Source: Enterococcus rotai
GTDB lineage: Bacteria; Bacillota; Bacilli; Lactobacillales; Enterococcaceae
NCBI RefSeq assembly: GCF_001465345.1
Contig: NZ_CP013655.1
Location: 496,001 to 560,000 of the forward strand
DNA length: 64,000 nucleotides
Direction of reading: 5' to 3'
Shown here: positions 55,604-64,000 of the stretch, in pieces
How positions within the stretch are numbered: position 1 is the first letter of the stretch
Layout: every line of letters starts with the position of its first letter
Program-made: the position numbers and the translations under genes
Notes under the pieces: generated by a model
Databases searched by the model: none
Told to the model about the DNA's origin: nothing
The model's input: the letters and a program-made list of their open reading frames with translations, nothing else

Positions 55604-56368
55604 CTACTCTAATGAATAGGCGAAGCCTAAACGATTCGTTACTGGATTTTTATAAATCGTACAATGAACACCGTAAATATCTTCGATCAGTTGTTCTGTA
55701 AATAATTCTTCTGGTTTTCCTTCCGCAATGATCTTACCCGCTTTCATCGCATAAATATAATCACAATAATGTGCCGCCAATTCTAAATCATGGAGTGCTG
55801 CCAAAACACCGATTTCAAGGTTTTTCACACAGCTTAATATTTCCAGTTGATAACGAATATCTAAATGATTGGTCGGTTCATCTAAAATCATATAACTTGG
55901 TTGTTGAGCAATCGTTCGCGCTAAGATGACACGCTGTTTCTCACCACCAGATAAAGACAGAAAACTTCGTTCTGCATAACTGACTAAGTTCGTTTTGGCT
56001 AAAGCATCCATCACGATATCGATGTCCGCCTGTGTATCTGATTCTAAGAGTTTTTTATGCGGTGTTCTTCCTAATAAAACCATTTGAAAAACGCTTAAAT
56101 CAAAGTTTAATTCATTGAATTGATTGACCACACCTAACTTTTGCCCCACCTTCTTTTCAGAAACAGCGAGAAGGTCTAAATCATCTAGAAAAACACGTCC
56201 GGCTTTCGGTTTGATTCCTTTGTAGATTCCTTTAAGCATCGTGGATTTACCACAGCCGTTTGCACCAATGATGCCAACAAATTGCTTTTTTTGTGTTTGA
56301 AAAGAGATACTTTTAACGATCGCCTCTTGTCCAATCATGATTTCTAAGTCGTTTACCTTTAGTTCCAT
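55604..56368 (-). CDS. Iron-siderophore-type ABC transporter ATPase
   Basis: A 254-aa ATPase of the FecE/FhuC group: Walker A GANGCGKSTMLKGIY (about 35), signature LSLSGGEKQRVILART (about 135), Walker B MILDEPTNHLD (about 160) and switch His in AALHDLELAAHYCD. It lies two bases after the permease gene. Confidence 0.93.
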   Translation of the reverse strand: MELKVNDLEIMIGQEAIVKSISFQTQKKQFVGIIGANGCGKSTMLKGIYKGIKPKAGRVFLDDLDLLAVSEKKVGQKLGVVNQFNELNFDLSVFQMVLLGRTPHKKLLESDTQADIDIVMDALAKTNLVSYAERSFLSLSGGEKQRVILARTIAQQPSYMILDEPTNHLDIRYQLEILSCVKNLEIGVLAALHDLELAAHYCDYIYAMKAGKIIAEGKPEELFTEQLIEDIYGVHCTIYKNPVTNRLGFAYSLE

Positions 56369-56370
56369 AG

Positions 56371-57462
56371 CTAGCCTCCGAAATTGTACCCTTTTTTGAC
56401 AATGATGTAGATAAACAGCGGCGCTCCGATCACTGATGTGATGATTCCGATCGGCAACTCAACGTTTGGAATAATGATTCGAGAAAGAACATCCGCCCAA
56501 ATCATAAACAGCGCACCAGACAGTGCCACGATCGGTAGTAATCGTTTATTATCAGAACCAATCAAACCACGTACGATGTGAGGTATGATCAAGCCAACAA
56601 AACCAATCATCCCTGAATACGCTACAATCACCCCCGTCAAAAGAGCAGCCAACAATAAATACAACTGACGATATTTTGCCAACGGAACACCTAACGTAAT
56701 CGCTGCTTCGTCTCCTAATAACATCACATTTAAAATCCGATGCTGAAACAAAAAGAAACTAGTGATCACTACGACCACAACTGATAATACACCTAATTTA
56801 TTCCAACTTGCTGAAGCTAAACTGCCCATTGCCCAAAACGTCACCGTCTTCATGCCTTCTGCGTTATTTGCTAGATAAACAATAAAGCTTGAAATTGAAC
56901 TACATAACGCACCTATCACTGAACCAGATAAAACCAGCTTGACAGAGGTCATTCGCCCCCCAATTCCTGATAAAACAAGCACACCAAACGCCGCAACCAT
57001 CGCACCGACAAACGCGCCAAAAGCCAAGCCAAACTGAGAAAAAATACTTCCTGTCCCAAAGCCTACAAGAATTGCAAATGTTGCCCCCAGTGAAGCCCCT
57101 GAAGAGATCCCTAAAATGTAAGGGTCTGCCAAAGGATTTTGAACGACCGCTTGCATCACAGCACCCGTAATCGCCAAGCCCATCCCAACAAAAACAGCTA
57201 AGATCACTCTTGGAGTCCGCACAAACCAAATAATATTCACCGAAGAATTACTGGTTATTCCATCCAATGAACCTACTCTACCGCCAGAAACTTTCGTTAA
57301 AAGAATCTGAACGATATCTTCAATAGAAATATTCGCCTGTCCATTGATCAATGAATAGACGATTGATAAAAAAATAAGTACTACTAAAAATACTAGGATC
57401 AATGGATAGTACTGCTGTGTTTTCGCTTTGATTCTTCCATCATTTGTCTTGATTGCCTGCAA
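56371..57462 (-). CDS. Iron-siderophore-type ABC transporter permease (FecCD family)
   Basis: A 363-aa permease with about ten spans and the family signatures GAVMQAVVQNPLADPYILGISSGASLGA (about 105-132, read in parts) and GLIIPHIVRGLIGSDNKRLLP (about 290). A single permease gene suggests a homodimer. It is 31 bases downstream of the nitroreductase gene, so all four form one unit. Confidence 0.93.
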   Translation of the reverse strand: MQAIKTNDGRIKAKTQQYYPLILVFLVVLIFLSIVYSLINGQANISIEDIVQILLTKVSGGRVGSLDGITSNSSVNIIWFVRTPRVILAVFVGMGLAITGAVMQAVVQNPLADPYILGISSGASLGATFAILVGFGTGSIFSQFGLAFGAFVGAMVAAFGVLVLSGIGGRMTSVKLVLSGSVIGALCSSISSFIVYLANNAEGMKTVTFWAMGSLASASWNKLGVLSVVVVVITSFFLFQHRILNVMLLGDEAAITLGVPLAKYRQLYLLLAALLTGVIVAYSGMIGFVGLIIPHIVRGLIGSDNKRLLPIVALSGALFMIWADVLSRIIIPNVELPIGIITSVIGAPLFIYIIVKKGYNFGG

Positions 57463-57493
57463 AAAAATACGCCTCCTGTGTACCTGAAACTCA

Positions 57494-58120
57494 CTATTCC
57501 TTGTTCTCTTTACTCATCTCTGCTACTTTTTCATTTAAGCCCTTCGTCCACTGTGTTACAGGTTTTCTACGGCTTTTAGGTAATGTTATATTCTCATCTA
57601 TAAAACTAATATCAAGTAATCCGATAATTTGTCGCTCAGCTGCTACACCACTATTTTGCTTGAATACTTCGTCAAAAATCACTGGAATCGTACGCCAGGT
57701 CACTCCGATTTTCTGAGCCCACGCTACTAATTGAACATTTTGGATAAACGCTGATACTGCACCGATTGCTTCCAAGTTCGACTTTTCACTTTCACCAATA
57801 GGCGCCGTTACAATCAATGTTACAGGAACATCTAAGAAATAGTCCTCTGTTCTCTTCTTAGCCTTTTCGAGATGTTCTTGCTCATAACGTGCCCAAGTGT
57901 CTAATCGATCGTAGCTATTCATGATTTCTTTCACAAATACTTGTCGTTCTTGTTGCTCACGAACAATTATGACTTCCCAGGGCTCGTCTTTAGAATGATA
58001 CGGTGCATAGCTGGCACTTTCTAATAAATCATGTATTGTTTCTAGAGAGATCGTTTGATTCGTTAATGTTCGAATCGTTCTACGTTCTCTGACGATTTGC
58101 TCAATTGTACTTTTTTCCAT
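57494..58120 (-). CDS. Nitroreductase family flavoprotein
   Basis: A 208-aa FMN-dependent reductase: the FMN phosphate-binding RERRTIRTLTNQ (about 10-21), SASYAPYHSKDEPWEVIIV (about 36-54) and the C-terminal GLLDISFIDENI region are typical. Its position at the head of a Fur-boxed iron-uptake operon suggests a role in reductive iron release or flavin reduction rather than nitro-compound reduction (inference). Confidence 0.85.
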   Translation of the reverse strand: MEKSTIEQIVRERRTIRTLTNQTISLETIHDLLESASYAPYHSKDEPWEVIIVREQQERQVFVKEIMNSYDRLDTWARYEQEHLEKAKKRTEDYFLDVPVTLIVTAPIGESEKSNLEAIGAVSAFIQNVQLVAWAQKIGVTWRTIPVIFDEVFKQNSGVAAERQIIGLLDISFIDENITLPKSRRKPVTQWTKGLNEKVAEMSKENKE

Positions 58121-58188
58121 CTTATTCCTCCTATTCCCTACTCAATTTATGATAAATAGAACCTTACTTTATACTCTCACTTCTTACT

Positions 58189-58207
58189 GAAAATGAAAAT
58201 CATTCTC
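58189..58207. promoter_or_regulatory. Fur box upstream of the nitroreductase/iron operon
   Basis: GAAAATGAAAATCATTCTC matches the 19-bp Fur consensus at 16 positions by direct comparison. It lies about 70 bases upstream of the nitroreductase start, where it can block the promoter when iron is plentiful. Confidence 0.85.
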
Positions 58208-58271
58208 AATTAGAAATTAAGAGTACCATTTCACTATTTTTTTTGCAAGTCTCTTTTTGCTTTTAAACGTA

Positions 58272-58312
58272 AAAAAAAAAGCACCTGACAAAACGAACAA
58301 TTCGTTTTGTCA
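58272..58312 (-). terminator. Terminator after the GH3 gene
   Basis: TGACAAAACGAA (58286-58297) and TTCGTTTTGTCA (58301-58312) form a perfect 12-bp stem with a 3-base loop; a run of ten T follows on the minus strand. It ends the PTS/GH3 transcript. Confidence 0.9.
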
Positions 58313-58388
58313 AAGGCACTAAATCCGAATAAACAGTGAGAACAATCAGCGGATTCTTTCTTGAAGTGATACGCTTTGTCTCAACTTT

Positions 58389-60605
58389 TTATACTAACTC
58401 AAATGATCGTTCTTGCGTTTCTTTCACGTTTGCTCCGACAAAAACGATAAATCCCCCTGCTTCTGCTTTAAACACCATCTCTTTTGTGTAAAATTTTAAG
58501 TCCTCTCTTGTTACTGTAAAGACCACTTCTTTTTCTTCACCAGCAGCAAGTTCGACCTTTTTGAATGCTTTCAACTCTTTGACAGGTCGTACAACTGATC
58601 CTGTCACATCTTGGACATATAGTTGGACTGTTTCAACCGTCATGCGCTCTGATTTATTTTTTACTTTGACTGATACTTCAAGTGTTTCTTCCATTTTATT
58701 ACTGCTTAATGTCAATCCAGAATAGTCCACTTGACTATAAGATAAGCCATAACCAAATGAAAATAATGGGTCATTTGGACTATCTAAATATTTGGAAACA
58801 AAACGCCCTTTGTGCGTTGTACTGGTTAATGGACGACCCGTTTTAAACTCACTATAATAAATCGGTAATTGTCCAACTGAGTATGGGAAACTCATACTTA
58901 AACGCCCTGTTGGATTTGTTTGGCCAAAGACAATATCTGCTAACGCATTTCCTCCTTCTGTTCCAGGGAACCACGCTTGGATGATTGCGTCTACTTGTTC
59001 GACTTCTTTTGTTAAAACAAGGGGTCTACCGCTAATGACGACCAAGATAGTTTTTTTATTCAAGTTTGCTAGTTTTTGTAAAAACTCTTGTTGAATTCGT
59101 GGTAAAGTAATTTCTGTGCGGCTGCCTGCTTCACCACTTTGCATTGTATGTTCACCTAATGCAAACACGATCGTATCTGCTTGTCTCGCTAATTCCAAGG
59201 CATTCGTAAGTTCTTGTTCTTTTGTTTGGTCATTCAAACCGATTTGCTCAATTTGATCTTTTGTTGCCCCAAATTCACCTAAAAAGGTATAATCTTCCAA
59301 CATGTCACAGCCTTGTGTATAAAGTAAATGCTCTGAATCAAGATAGTGTTCAAAGCCTTTTTTGATCGTCACGACATCTTCCCGTTTTCCATGAACGGCC
59401 CATAAACCGATCAGCTCTTGATTATCTCCGTAAGGCCCTACCAGCAGCACTTTCTCCTTGTTTGGCTTTAACGGTAAAACATCGTGTTTATTTTGCAGTA
59501 ATACCGTTGATTCAGACGAAACTTTTTTAGCTAATCGCCGTTTTTCCTCTGTTAAAAAAACTTGTTTTTCCTTTTCAGAACTTGCGCCACGATAAGGATC
59601 TTCAAATAGCCCCAGATCATTTTTTAGTTTCAACACACGATAAACTGACCGATCTACTATATCGGCACTAATTTCACCTGCTTCGATCAATGGCTCTAAT
59701 TCTTTTGCATAGCATGGTGTTTTCATGTCAATATCAGTTGTCGCTTCGATGGCTAATTTTGCCGCTTCACGGTCGTTCACAGCTACACCATGTGCAATCA
59801 ACTCTTGAATGGCAGCATAATCAGATATGATCACCCCGTCAAAGCCCCATTCTTTGCGCAAAATATCTTCTAAAAGGAATTTGCTACCCGTTACTGGCAT
59901 ACCGTCGTACGTGTTAAAAGACGTCATCACTAATTGACAGCCAGCATCGACTGCCGCTTTATACGAGGGGAGATAATCTTGACGAAGTCTGCGTTCTGAC
60001 ATATCAACTGTATTATACTCGCGACCACCTTCTGCTGCGCCATATGCAGCAAAGTGTTTCACACAAGCTGCAATACCACCGCCATTTAGTAGATCTTTTT
60101 GTAATCCTGTGACCATTGCTCTGGCAAAGGCTGAATTTAACACTGGATCTTCCCCTGTTGATTCCAAACATCGACCCCAACGTGCATCACGGACTAGATC
60201 CACCATCGGAGCAAACGTCACATGCGCACCTGCTGCTTTAGCTTCTTCTGCGGTCTGTTGATAAGCAAGCTCGATCAACTCTGGATTCCAAGTAGCACCT
60301 AATCCTAATGGAATCGGAAAAATCGTACGATAGCCATAAATAATATCCGCCATAAACAGCAATGGAATTTTATGTCTACTTTTCTTTAAATAGCGTTCTT
60401 GGATTTCCTTCGTTTTATCCGCTCCAGTGACATTGAGCACTGAACCGACTTGATCAACGATTTTTTGATCGATTCCTAATTTTTTCTGTGGTCCAACGGC
60501 TAACTCATCTGCATGGAAAAAGTCCCCTGACAACTGAACGAGCTGTCCGATTTTTTCTTCCCAAGTCAATGAATTGAGTAGTTCTTTTAATTTTTTCTCT
60601 TCCAT
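58389..60605 (-). CDS. GH3 family beta-glucosidase
   Basis: A 738-aa three-domain GH3 enzyme: N-terminal barrel with nucleophile Asp in WGFDGVIISDYAAIQE (about 255), the GRCLESTGEDPVLNS block (about 150), the alpha/beta sandwich with ALGEHTMQSGEAGSR (about 490) and a C-terminal FnIII-like domain (about 640-738). No signal peptide, so cytosolic. It starts two bases from the PTS permease gene and presumably splits the imported disaccharide. Confidence 0.93.
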   Translation of the reverse strand: MEEKKLKELLNSLTWEEKIGQLVQLSGDFFHADELAVGPQKKLGIDQKIVDQVGSVLNVTGADKTKEIQERYLKKSRHKIPLLFMADIIYGYRTIFPIPLGLGATWNPELIELAYQQTAEEAKAAGAHVTFAPMVDLVRDARWGRCLESTGEDPVLNSAFARAMVTGLQKDLLNGGGIAACVKHFAAYGAAEGGREYNTVDMSERRLRQDYLPSYKAAVDAGCQLVMTSFNTYDGMPVTGSKFLLEDILRKEWGFDGVIISDYAAIQELIAHGVAVNDREAAKLAIEATTDIDMKTPCYAKELEPLIEAGEISADIVDRSVYRVLKLKNDLGLFEDPYRGASSEKEKQVFLTEEKRRLAKKVSSESTVLLQNKHDVLPLKPNKEKVLLVGPYGDNQELIGLWAVHGKREDVVTIKKGFEHYLDSEHLLYTQGCDMLEDYTFLGEFGATKDQIEQIGLNDQTKEQELTNALELARQADTIVFALGEHTMQSGEAGSRTEITLPRIQQEFLQKLANLNKKTILVVISGRPLVLTKEVEQVDAIIQAWFPGTEGGNALADIVFGQTNPTGRLSMSFPYSVGQLPIYYSEFKTGRPLTSTTHKGRFVSKYLDSPNDPLFSFGYGLSYSQVDYSGLTLSSNKMEETLEVSVKVKNKSERMTVETVQLYVQDVTGSVVRPVKELKAFKKVELAAGEEKEVVFTVTREDLKFYTKEMVFKAEAGGFIVFVGANVKETQERSFELV

Positions 60606-60607
60606 TT

Positions 60608-61876
60608 TTACACCTCTTCACTTTGTTCTTTTAGGTACGTTTTTTTATCCAACCGTTTGAACCACGGATACCAAAGAATTGGTGACAATACTAGTTGAAT
60701 CACTAACTGTAAAATAATCACAGAGATGCTGCCTTGAACCGCTGCATGAAATCCGATCGGCAATCCAAAAATGGCTTGTACCCCGACAAATTTTGAAACC
60801 AGCCCGATTTTTGTTAAGACATACGCTAAAATCAACCCAATACTATTATTGAAAATAAACGGAATCGCTAAATCAAAATTCAACACTAACGGCATTCCGA
60901 AAATCACAGGTTCAGTGATTCCGAACAATGCTGGTACGATGGAAATCTTCCCAACTTCTCGATACTGCTTACTTTTTGCTCGCAACATCAATAGCACTAA
61001 CCCTAATGCCATACCACCAAACGTAATAATATTAAAAAATGCTAGTCCCACAATATTCGGTGGCACTTGACCAGCCGTTACTGCATTCATATTTTCAACA
61101 TCCATCGCCATCCACAATGGTGTCACTAAAGGCAAGATCACATTTGTCCCATGAATCCCGAAAAACCAAAGCATTTGTTGGATTAAACTTAAAACAATCA
61201 TCGCTCCGATCGAACCACCGATTCCTTTTAGCGGCACTTGAATAATGGTGTAAACAAACTGGTGCATATTACCAAATGAAGTCATACTAAACGCAAAGTC
61301 AATCAAAATAAATAAAACCCCAATCAATACTGTAGGAATCAACGATTCAAACATCCGTGTTACCATTGGTGGCACGCCTTCTGGCATTTTTATCGTCCAG
61401 CCTTTCCGTTTGATTGCTATAAATAAGCGACCTACGACTAATCCTACGATCATTGCTGAGAAGACACCTTGCGCACTTAACCAAGTGGTTGGCAATGCTG
61501 CAACATCATCAGCCGTTTTATCCAATGGTGTAATCAAAAGAAAACTCATCAATGAAATAATTCCAGCTGCAACATAATCTTCTTTCTCATCTAATTTACG
61601 AACCAAATTAATGGCCATCAAAACAGAAATATATAATGCCAGAGAACCAATTGTAAAGGTATTGACTTTCCCTAATAGTGAAATAACTTGTGTAAATCCT
61701 TGCAACGTTTTAGACATATTCATAAAAACAACTAATAATACCGCAACCGAACCGATAAATACTGGACCCAATGTTGACATCATTGCACCAGAGATGGCTT
61801 GGAGATAAGAATTATTTCCCATCTTATCAAAAAATGGACTTACCTTATCAAAAAAACCGATCAACTTTTTCTTCAT
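60608..61876 (-). CDS. PTS permease EIIC, lactose/cellobiose family
   Basis: A 422-aa membrane component starting at ATG 61876, eight bases after GAGGGG; an upstream in-frame ATG adds six residues without a site of its own. The protein has about ten spans with the family features FGIHGTNVILPLVTPLW and FGITEPVIFGMPLVLN. EIIA and EIIB are not adjacent and must come from elsewhere. The linked GH3 enzyme suggests a beta-glucoside substrate. Confidence 0.92.
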   Translation of the reverse strand: MKKKLIGFFDKVSPFFDKMGNNSYLQAISGAMMSTLGPVFIGSVAVLLVVFMNMSKTLQGFTQVISLLGKVNTFTIGSLALYISVLMAINLVRKLDEKEDYVAAGIISLMSFLLITPLDKTADDVAALPTTWLSAQGVFSAMIVGLVVGRLFIAIKRKGWTIKMPEGVPPMVTRMFESLIPTVLIGVLFILIDFAFSMTSFGNMHQFVYTIIQVPLKGIGGSIGAMIVLSLIQQMLWFFGIHGTNVILPLVTPLWMAMDVENMNAVTAGQVPPNIVGLAFFNIITFGGMALGLVLLMLRAKSKQYREVGKISIVPALFGITEPVIFGMPLVLNFDLAIPFIFNNSIGLILAYVLTKIGLVSKFVGVQAIFGLPIGFHAAVQGSISVIILQLVIQLVLSPILWYPWFKRLDKKTYLKEQSEEV

Positions 61877-61899
61877 GTTTATTTCCCCTCTCAATATCT

Positions 61900-61927
61900 A
61901 GTAAGCGCTTTACTTAATTTTAGTATA
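61900..61927 (-). promoter_or_regulatory. Candidate cre site and promoter of the PTS/GH3 operon
   Basis: AGTAAGCGCTTTACT (61900-61914) is a near-palindrome resembling a CcpA cre box, with three departures from the consensus. It overlaps the region just after a -10-like TATACT (61927-61922, minus strand), a position expected for catabolite repression. No convincing -35 was identified. Confidence 0.6.
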
Positions 61928-61989
61928 CTGAGTATTCCCCTTTTTTTCTGTGCGAATTTCGTCTTCAAATCGGAAAAATAATGACTTTT

Positions 61990-62817
61990 CTATTTGAAAT
62001 ATTTTTGCCGATATTGTTGAGGAGACAAGGTGTAATTCTTTTTAAACACATTGTAGAAGGATTTCACTGAGAGAAAACCATTTGCCATCGCAATATCTAA
62101 AACGGTCATATCTGTATCTCGCAATTGATAATAGGCTTTCTCCAGTCTCACTGTATTAACGTATTCAGAAAAAGGAATGCCCATATACTTTTTAAAAAAT
62201 CGTGAAAAATAGGCAGGGTCATAGTTAAACACTTCTGCTACTTGTTCTAATTTCAATGATTGATTGTAGTGTTTTTGCACATATTCATTGATTTGTTTTA
62301 GCCGCTCTAAATGCTTCAAACTTTTGATCCTTTGCTTCGTTGCTATCGGGATGCTATAGTGTTTAGTCAACACAGAAAGAAATTCTATCACGCGACTTTT
62401 GACAAGTAGATTCATAGATAAGTCATTTTCCTGATACTTTTGGTAAATTTCATTTAGTAACATTTGAACTTCCGAATCTTTTCGTTTTACTGGAATCAAA
62501 TTAAATAAAAAACGATCATTATACTGCTGCTGTGTCATTTCTTTCAAAAAAGGAAGTGGAAACTGCATCACAAATACTTCATTAGGTAGTGGGCTTCTAG
62601 AAGAATGAATGATATTTGAATTGATAAAAAGGGTATCTCCTGGTTCTAGCAAATACGTTGTCTGTGGAAAACGGACCTCTAGATTTCCTTTCAAACAATA
62701 CAATAACTCCGCACTTTCATGCCAATGAGTTGAGATCATTCGATCAGGGTTTCTGGATGTAAATGAAAATAATTTAAACGGATAATTTTTATTTGGCGAA
62801 ATCATTTCATGTTTCAT
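61990..62817 (-). CDS. AraC family regulator of the PTS/GH3 operon
   Basis: A 275-aa protein: N-terminal cupin (about 20-100, HWHESAELLYCLKGNLEVRF) and C-terminal double HTH (about 170-272, LEQVAEVFNYDPAYFSRFFKK and VLDIAMANGFLSVKSFYNVFKK). The gene lies directly upstream of the PTS gene in the same direction, with a 110-base gap containing that operon's promoter. It probably activates it in response to a sugar. Confidence 0.87.
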   Translation of the reverse strand: MKHEMISPNKNYPFKLFSFTSRNPDRMISTHWHESAELLYCLKGNLEVRFPQTTYLLEPGDTLFINSNIIHSSRSPLPNEVFVMQFPLPFLKEMTQQQYNDRFLFNLIPVKRKDSEVQMLLNEIYQKYQENDLSMNLLVKSRVIEFLSVLTKHYSIPIATKQRIKSLKHLERLKQINEYVQKHYNQSLKLEQVAEVFNYDPAYFSRFFKKYMGIPFSEYVNTVRLEKAYYQLRDTDMTVLDIAMANGFLSVKSFYNVFKKNYTLSPQQYRQKYFK

Positions 62818-62970
62818 ATACAGGCCTCTTTCTTTGTTAAGCTGGTTAAATTATAAGTCATTTAGGAGCTTCTGAGAACGCGGGAGCGCTTATGTATATC
62901 TTTTACGCTACTTTGACAAAAAACATAAAGTTCTAGAGTAGCTGTTTCTTTATTGTAAGCTACAAAAAAA

Positions 62971-62993
62971 GATCAAAGCAAGTTGCTCTGATC
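62971..62993 (-). terminator. Terminator after the PepSY lipoprotein gene
   Basis: On the minus strand GATCAGAGCAA pairs with TTGCTTTGATC (one wobble pair) and is followed by seven T (62970-62964). Confidence 0.88.
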
Positions 62994-63018
62994 GCACATT
63001 ACATCGTCTAATTCCTTT

Positions 63019-63642
63019 TTAGTCGTCTAATTCTTTTTCTAGAATATCTCCTGTTTGAGCATTGATTTTTACAGTTATCTCTTTATTGCTAGTTTGCACT
63101 TTGACTTCCCAATAAGTAAGGGATAGGTCTCGTTCTAATGACCACTCATTCGCCGTTCCTTCTCCTACACTATCTTCAGCGATTTTTGAGACATCCTCTA
63201 TTGATAAGATGTCCTTCAACTCTAATGCTTCATTTTTCTTTTCCACACCATTTTGTTCATCTTGATCTAGTGTTTCTTCACGCTCTTTTTTTAGTTCCCC
63301 AGTCTCTGCATTGATTTTAACTTCGTATTCTTTAGAGTCATCTACGCCTTTGACTTCATAATAATAGATGCCAAATGAAGGATCTAAATCCAGAGAAGTG
63401 ATCGAAGTATTTGGATATGCTTCGTTATAGGCTTTAATTGCATCCTCTACACTTACTTTTCTTTGTGATGTTTTTTTCGTGGTACTGTTTGAAGTACCGC
63501 TAACATCTTGCGTTGTTGACTGGCTCACTTGCGTACTCATCTTACTTTCTTTGTTTGCCTCCAATGACTTATCCGTATTTGTACAGCCTGCTAGAGTTAA
63601 ACCTAGACATAATGTCCCTACTACCATCATCTTTTTATTCAT
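63019..63642 (-). CDS. PepSY domain lipoprotein
   Basis: A 207-aa lipoprotein from ATG 63642, with AAAGGA nine bases upstream. The signal MNKKMMVVGTLCLGLTLAGC ends in a lipobox. After a Ser/Thr-rich linker come two PepSY-type repeats (about 65-110, VSVEDAIKAYNEAYPN to EVKINAETGELKKE, and about 140-205, ending VKINAQTGDILEKELD). Such proteins are often linked to two-component systems and protease inhibition. It lies downstream of a histidine kinase gene with a gap of about 110 bases. Confidence 0.87.
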   Translation of the reverse strand: MNKKMMVVGTLCLGLTLAGCTNTDKSLEANKESKMSTQVSQSTTQDVSGTSNSTTKKTSQRKVSVEDAIKAYNEAYPNTSITSLDLDPSFGIYYYEVKGVDDSKEYEVKINAETGELKKEREETLDQDEQNGVEKKNEALELKDILSIEDVSKIAEDSVGEGTANEWSLERDLSLTYWEVKVQTSNKEITVKINAQTGDILEKELDD

Positions 63643-63751
63643 TCTATCCATTCCTTTCAATTTTCCTTTAGGGGATTTACTTCATACTATTATTTTAGCA
63701 GGTAGATCATACTAAAAAATAAATCAACATGAAATCTAAATGAAGAATTCT

Positions 63752-64000
63752 TCATTTTATCTGTGTTTTAAATGTTACTGCAAAACGAGTTCCTTGAGGC
63801 AATACATCTGTCACAATAATGTCCCCTTGATATTTTTCAACGAGCTCTTTCACAATCGACAATCCGATACCTGTACCAGAAATTTCACTAGAGCGCGATC
63901 GGTCCACTCGGTAAAAGCGCTCAAATATTTTGGCTTTCTCTTCATCTGGAATACCCATACCGGAATCTTCTACAATCAATTGGATTGTCCCTTCAACAGA
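63752..64000 (-). CDS. Sensor histidine kinase (partial, C-terminal ATPase domain)
   Basis: The last 82 codons of a histidine kinase whose N-terminus lies beyond the window. Visible are the G1 box VEDSGMGIPDEEKAKIFERF, the RVDRSRS segment, the G2 box SGTGIGLSIVKELVEKY and the final GTRFAVTF. It is probably the partner of a response regulator outside the window and may control the PepSY gene. Confidence 0.9.
   Translation of the reverse strand, partial: SVEGTIQLIVEDSGMGIPDEEKAKIFERFYRVDRSRSSEISGTGIGLSIVKELVEKYQGDIIVTDVLPQGTRFAVTFKTQIK

Overview
The window looks like chromosomal DNA of a low-GC Gram-positive of the order Lactobacillales, most probably an Enterococcus species. The grounds are AGGAGG-type ribosome binding sites, T-tailed hairpin terminators, an Fst-family type I toxin locus, an Mga-type regulator, cellobiose-type PTS genes and LysM and LRR surface proteins. 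No rRNA, tRNA, CRISPR array or phage structural gene was seen. The identification rests on gene content recognised by eye, not on a database search.

Region 1 (1-8.5 kb) is a complete kdpFABCDE potassium-uptake operon on the minus strand (kdpE is cut by the window edge). It includes the 26-codon kdpF, whose stop overlaps a GTG start of kdpA. Just upstream lies a 28-aa Fst-like toxin gene with a convergent antisense RNA, then a glutathione peroxidase. Region 2 (8.6-23.5 kb) is housekeeping and accessory metabolism: an AraC regulator fused to a GH39-like domain, an M20 amidohydrolase / MFS / M20 deacylase operon, an Mga-like regulator, cardiolipin synthase, a repeat-rich gap, a small gene with a PepT-like peptidase, YitT and a membrane protein, and another MFS carrier.

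Region 3 (about 23.9-42.3 kb) is a conspicuously AT-rich island that looks horizontally acquired and is bordered or interrupted by decayed transposase fragments. It encodes an unusual biosynthetic cluster. The minus-strand genes are a PLP decarboxylase, a beta-sandwich-like protein, a BtrH-like acyltransferase, a guanylate-kinase/APH fusion, an NDP kinase lacking a normal start codon, a GT4 glycosyltransferase, a thymidylate-kinase-like protein, an amino acid:carrier-protein ligase, an acyl carrier protein, a nucleotidyltransferase-like protein, a DNA-methylase-like protein and a Nudix hydrolase. A second minus-strand unit carries another nucleotidyltransferase-like gene and a second ACP behind a leader ORF and a terminator hairpin. 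A plus-strand unit has an adenylate-forming ligase and an ABC exporter. A divergent HTH regulator sits in the middle. The carrier-protein logic resembles the butirosin side-chain pathway (load amino acid, decarboxylate on carrier, transfer by BtrH), but it is combined here with nucleotide-kinase-type enzymes. I do not recognise this combination as a described system.

Region 4 (42.3-64 kb) returns to ordinary content: a glutathione-reductase-like flavoprotein, an LRR surface protein, a GH1 beta-glucosidase, a LysM protein, two tandem 5'-nucleotidase-family enzymes beside a phnDCEE phosphonate/phosphate-ester transporter, a Fur-boxed iron-siderophore-type ABC transporter with a nitroreductase, a GH3 glucosidase with a cellobiose PTS permease and AraC regulator, a PepSY lipoprotein, and the end of a sensor kinase gene. 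A structured dispersed repeat occurs at about 18.3, 18.6 and 50.6 kb.
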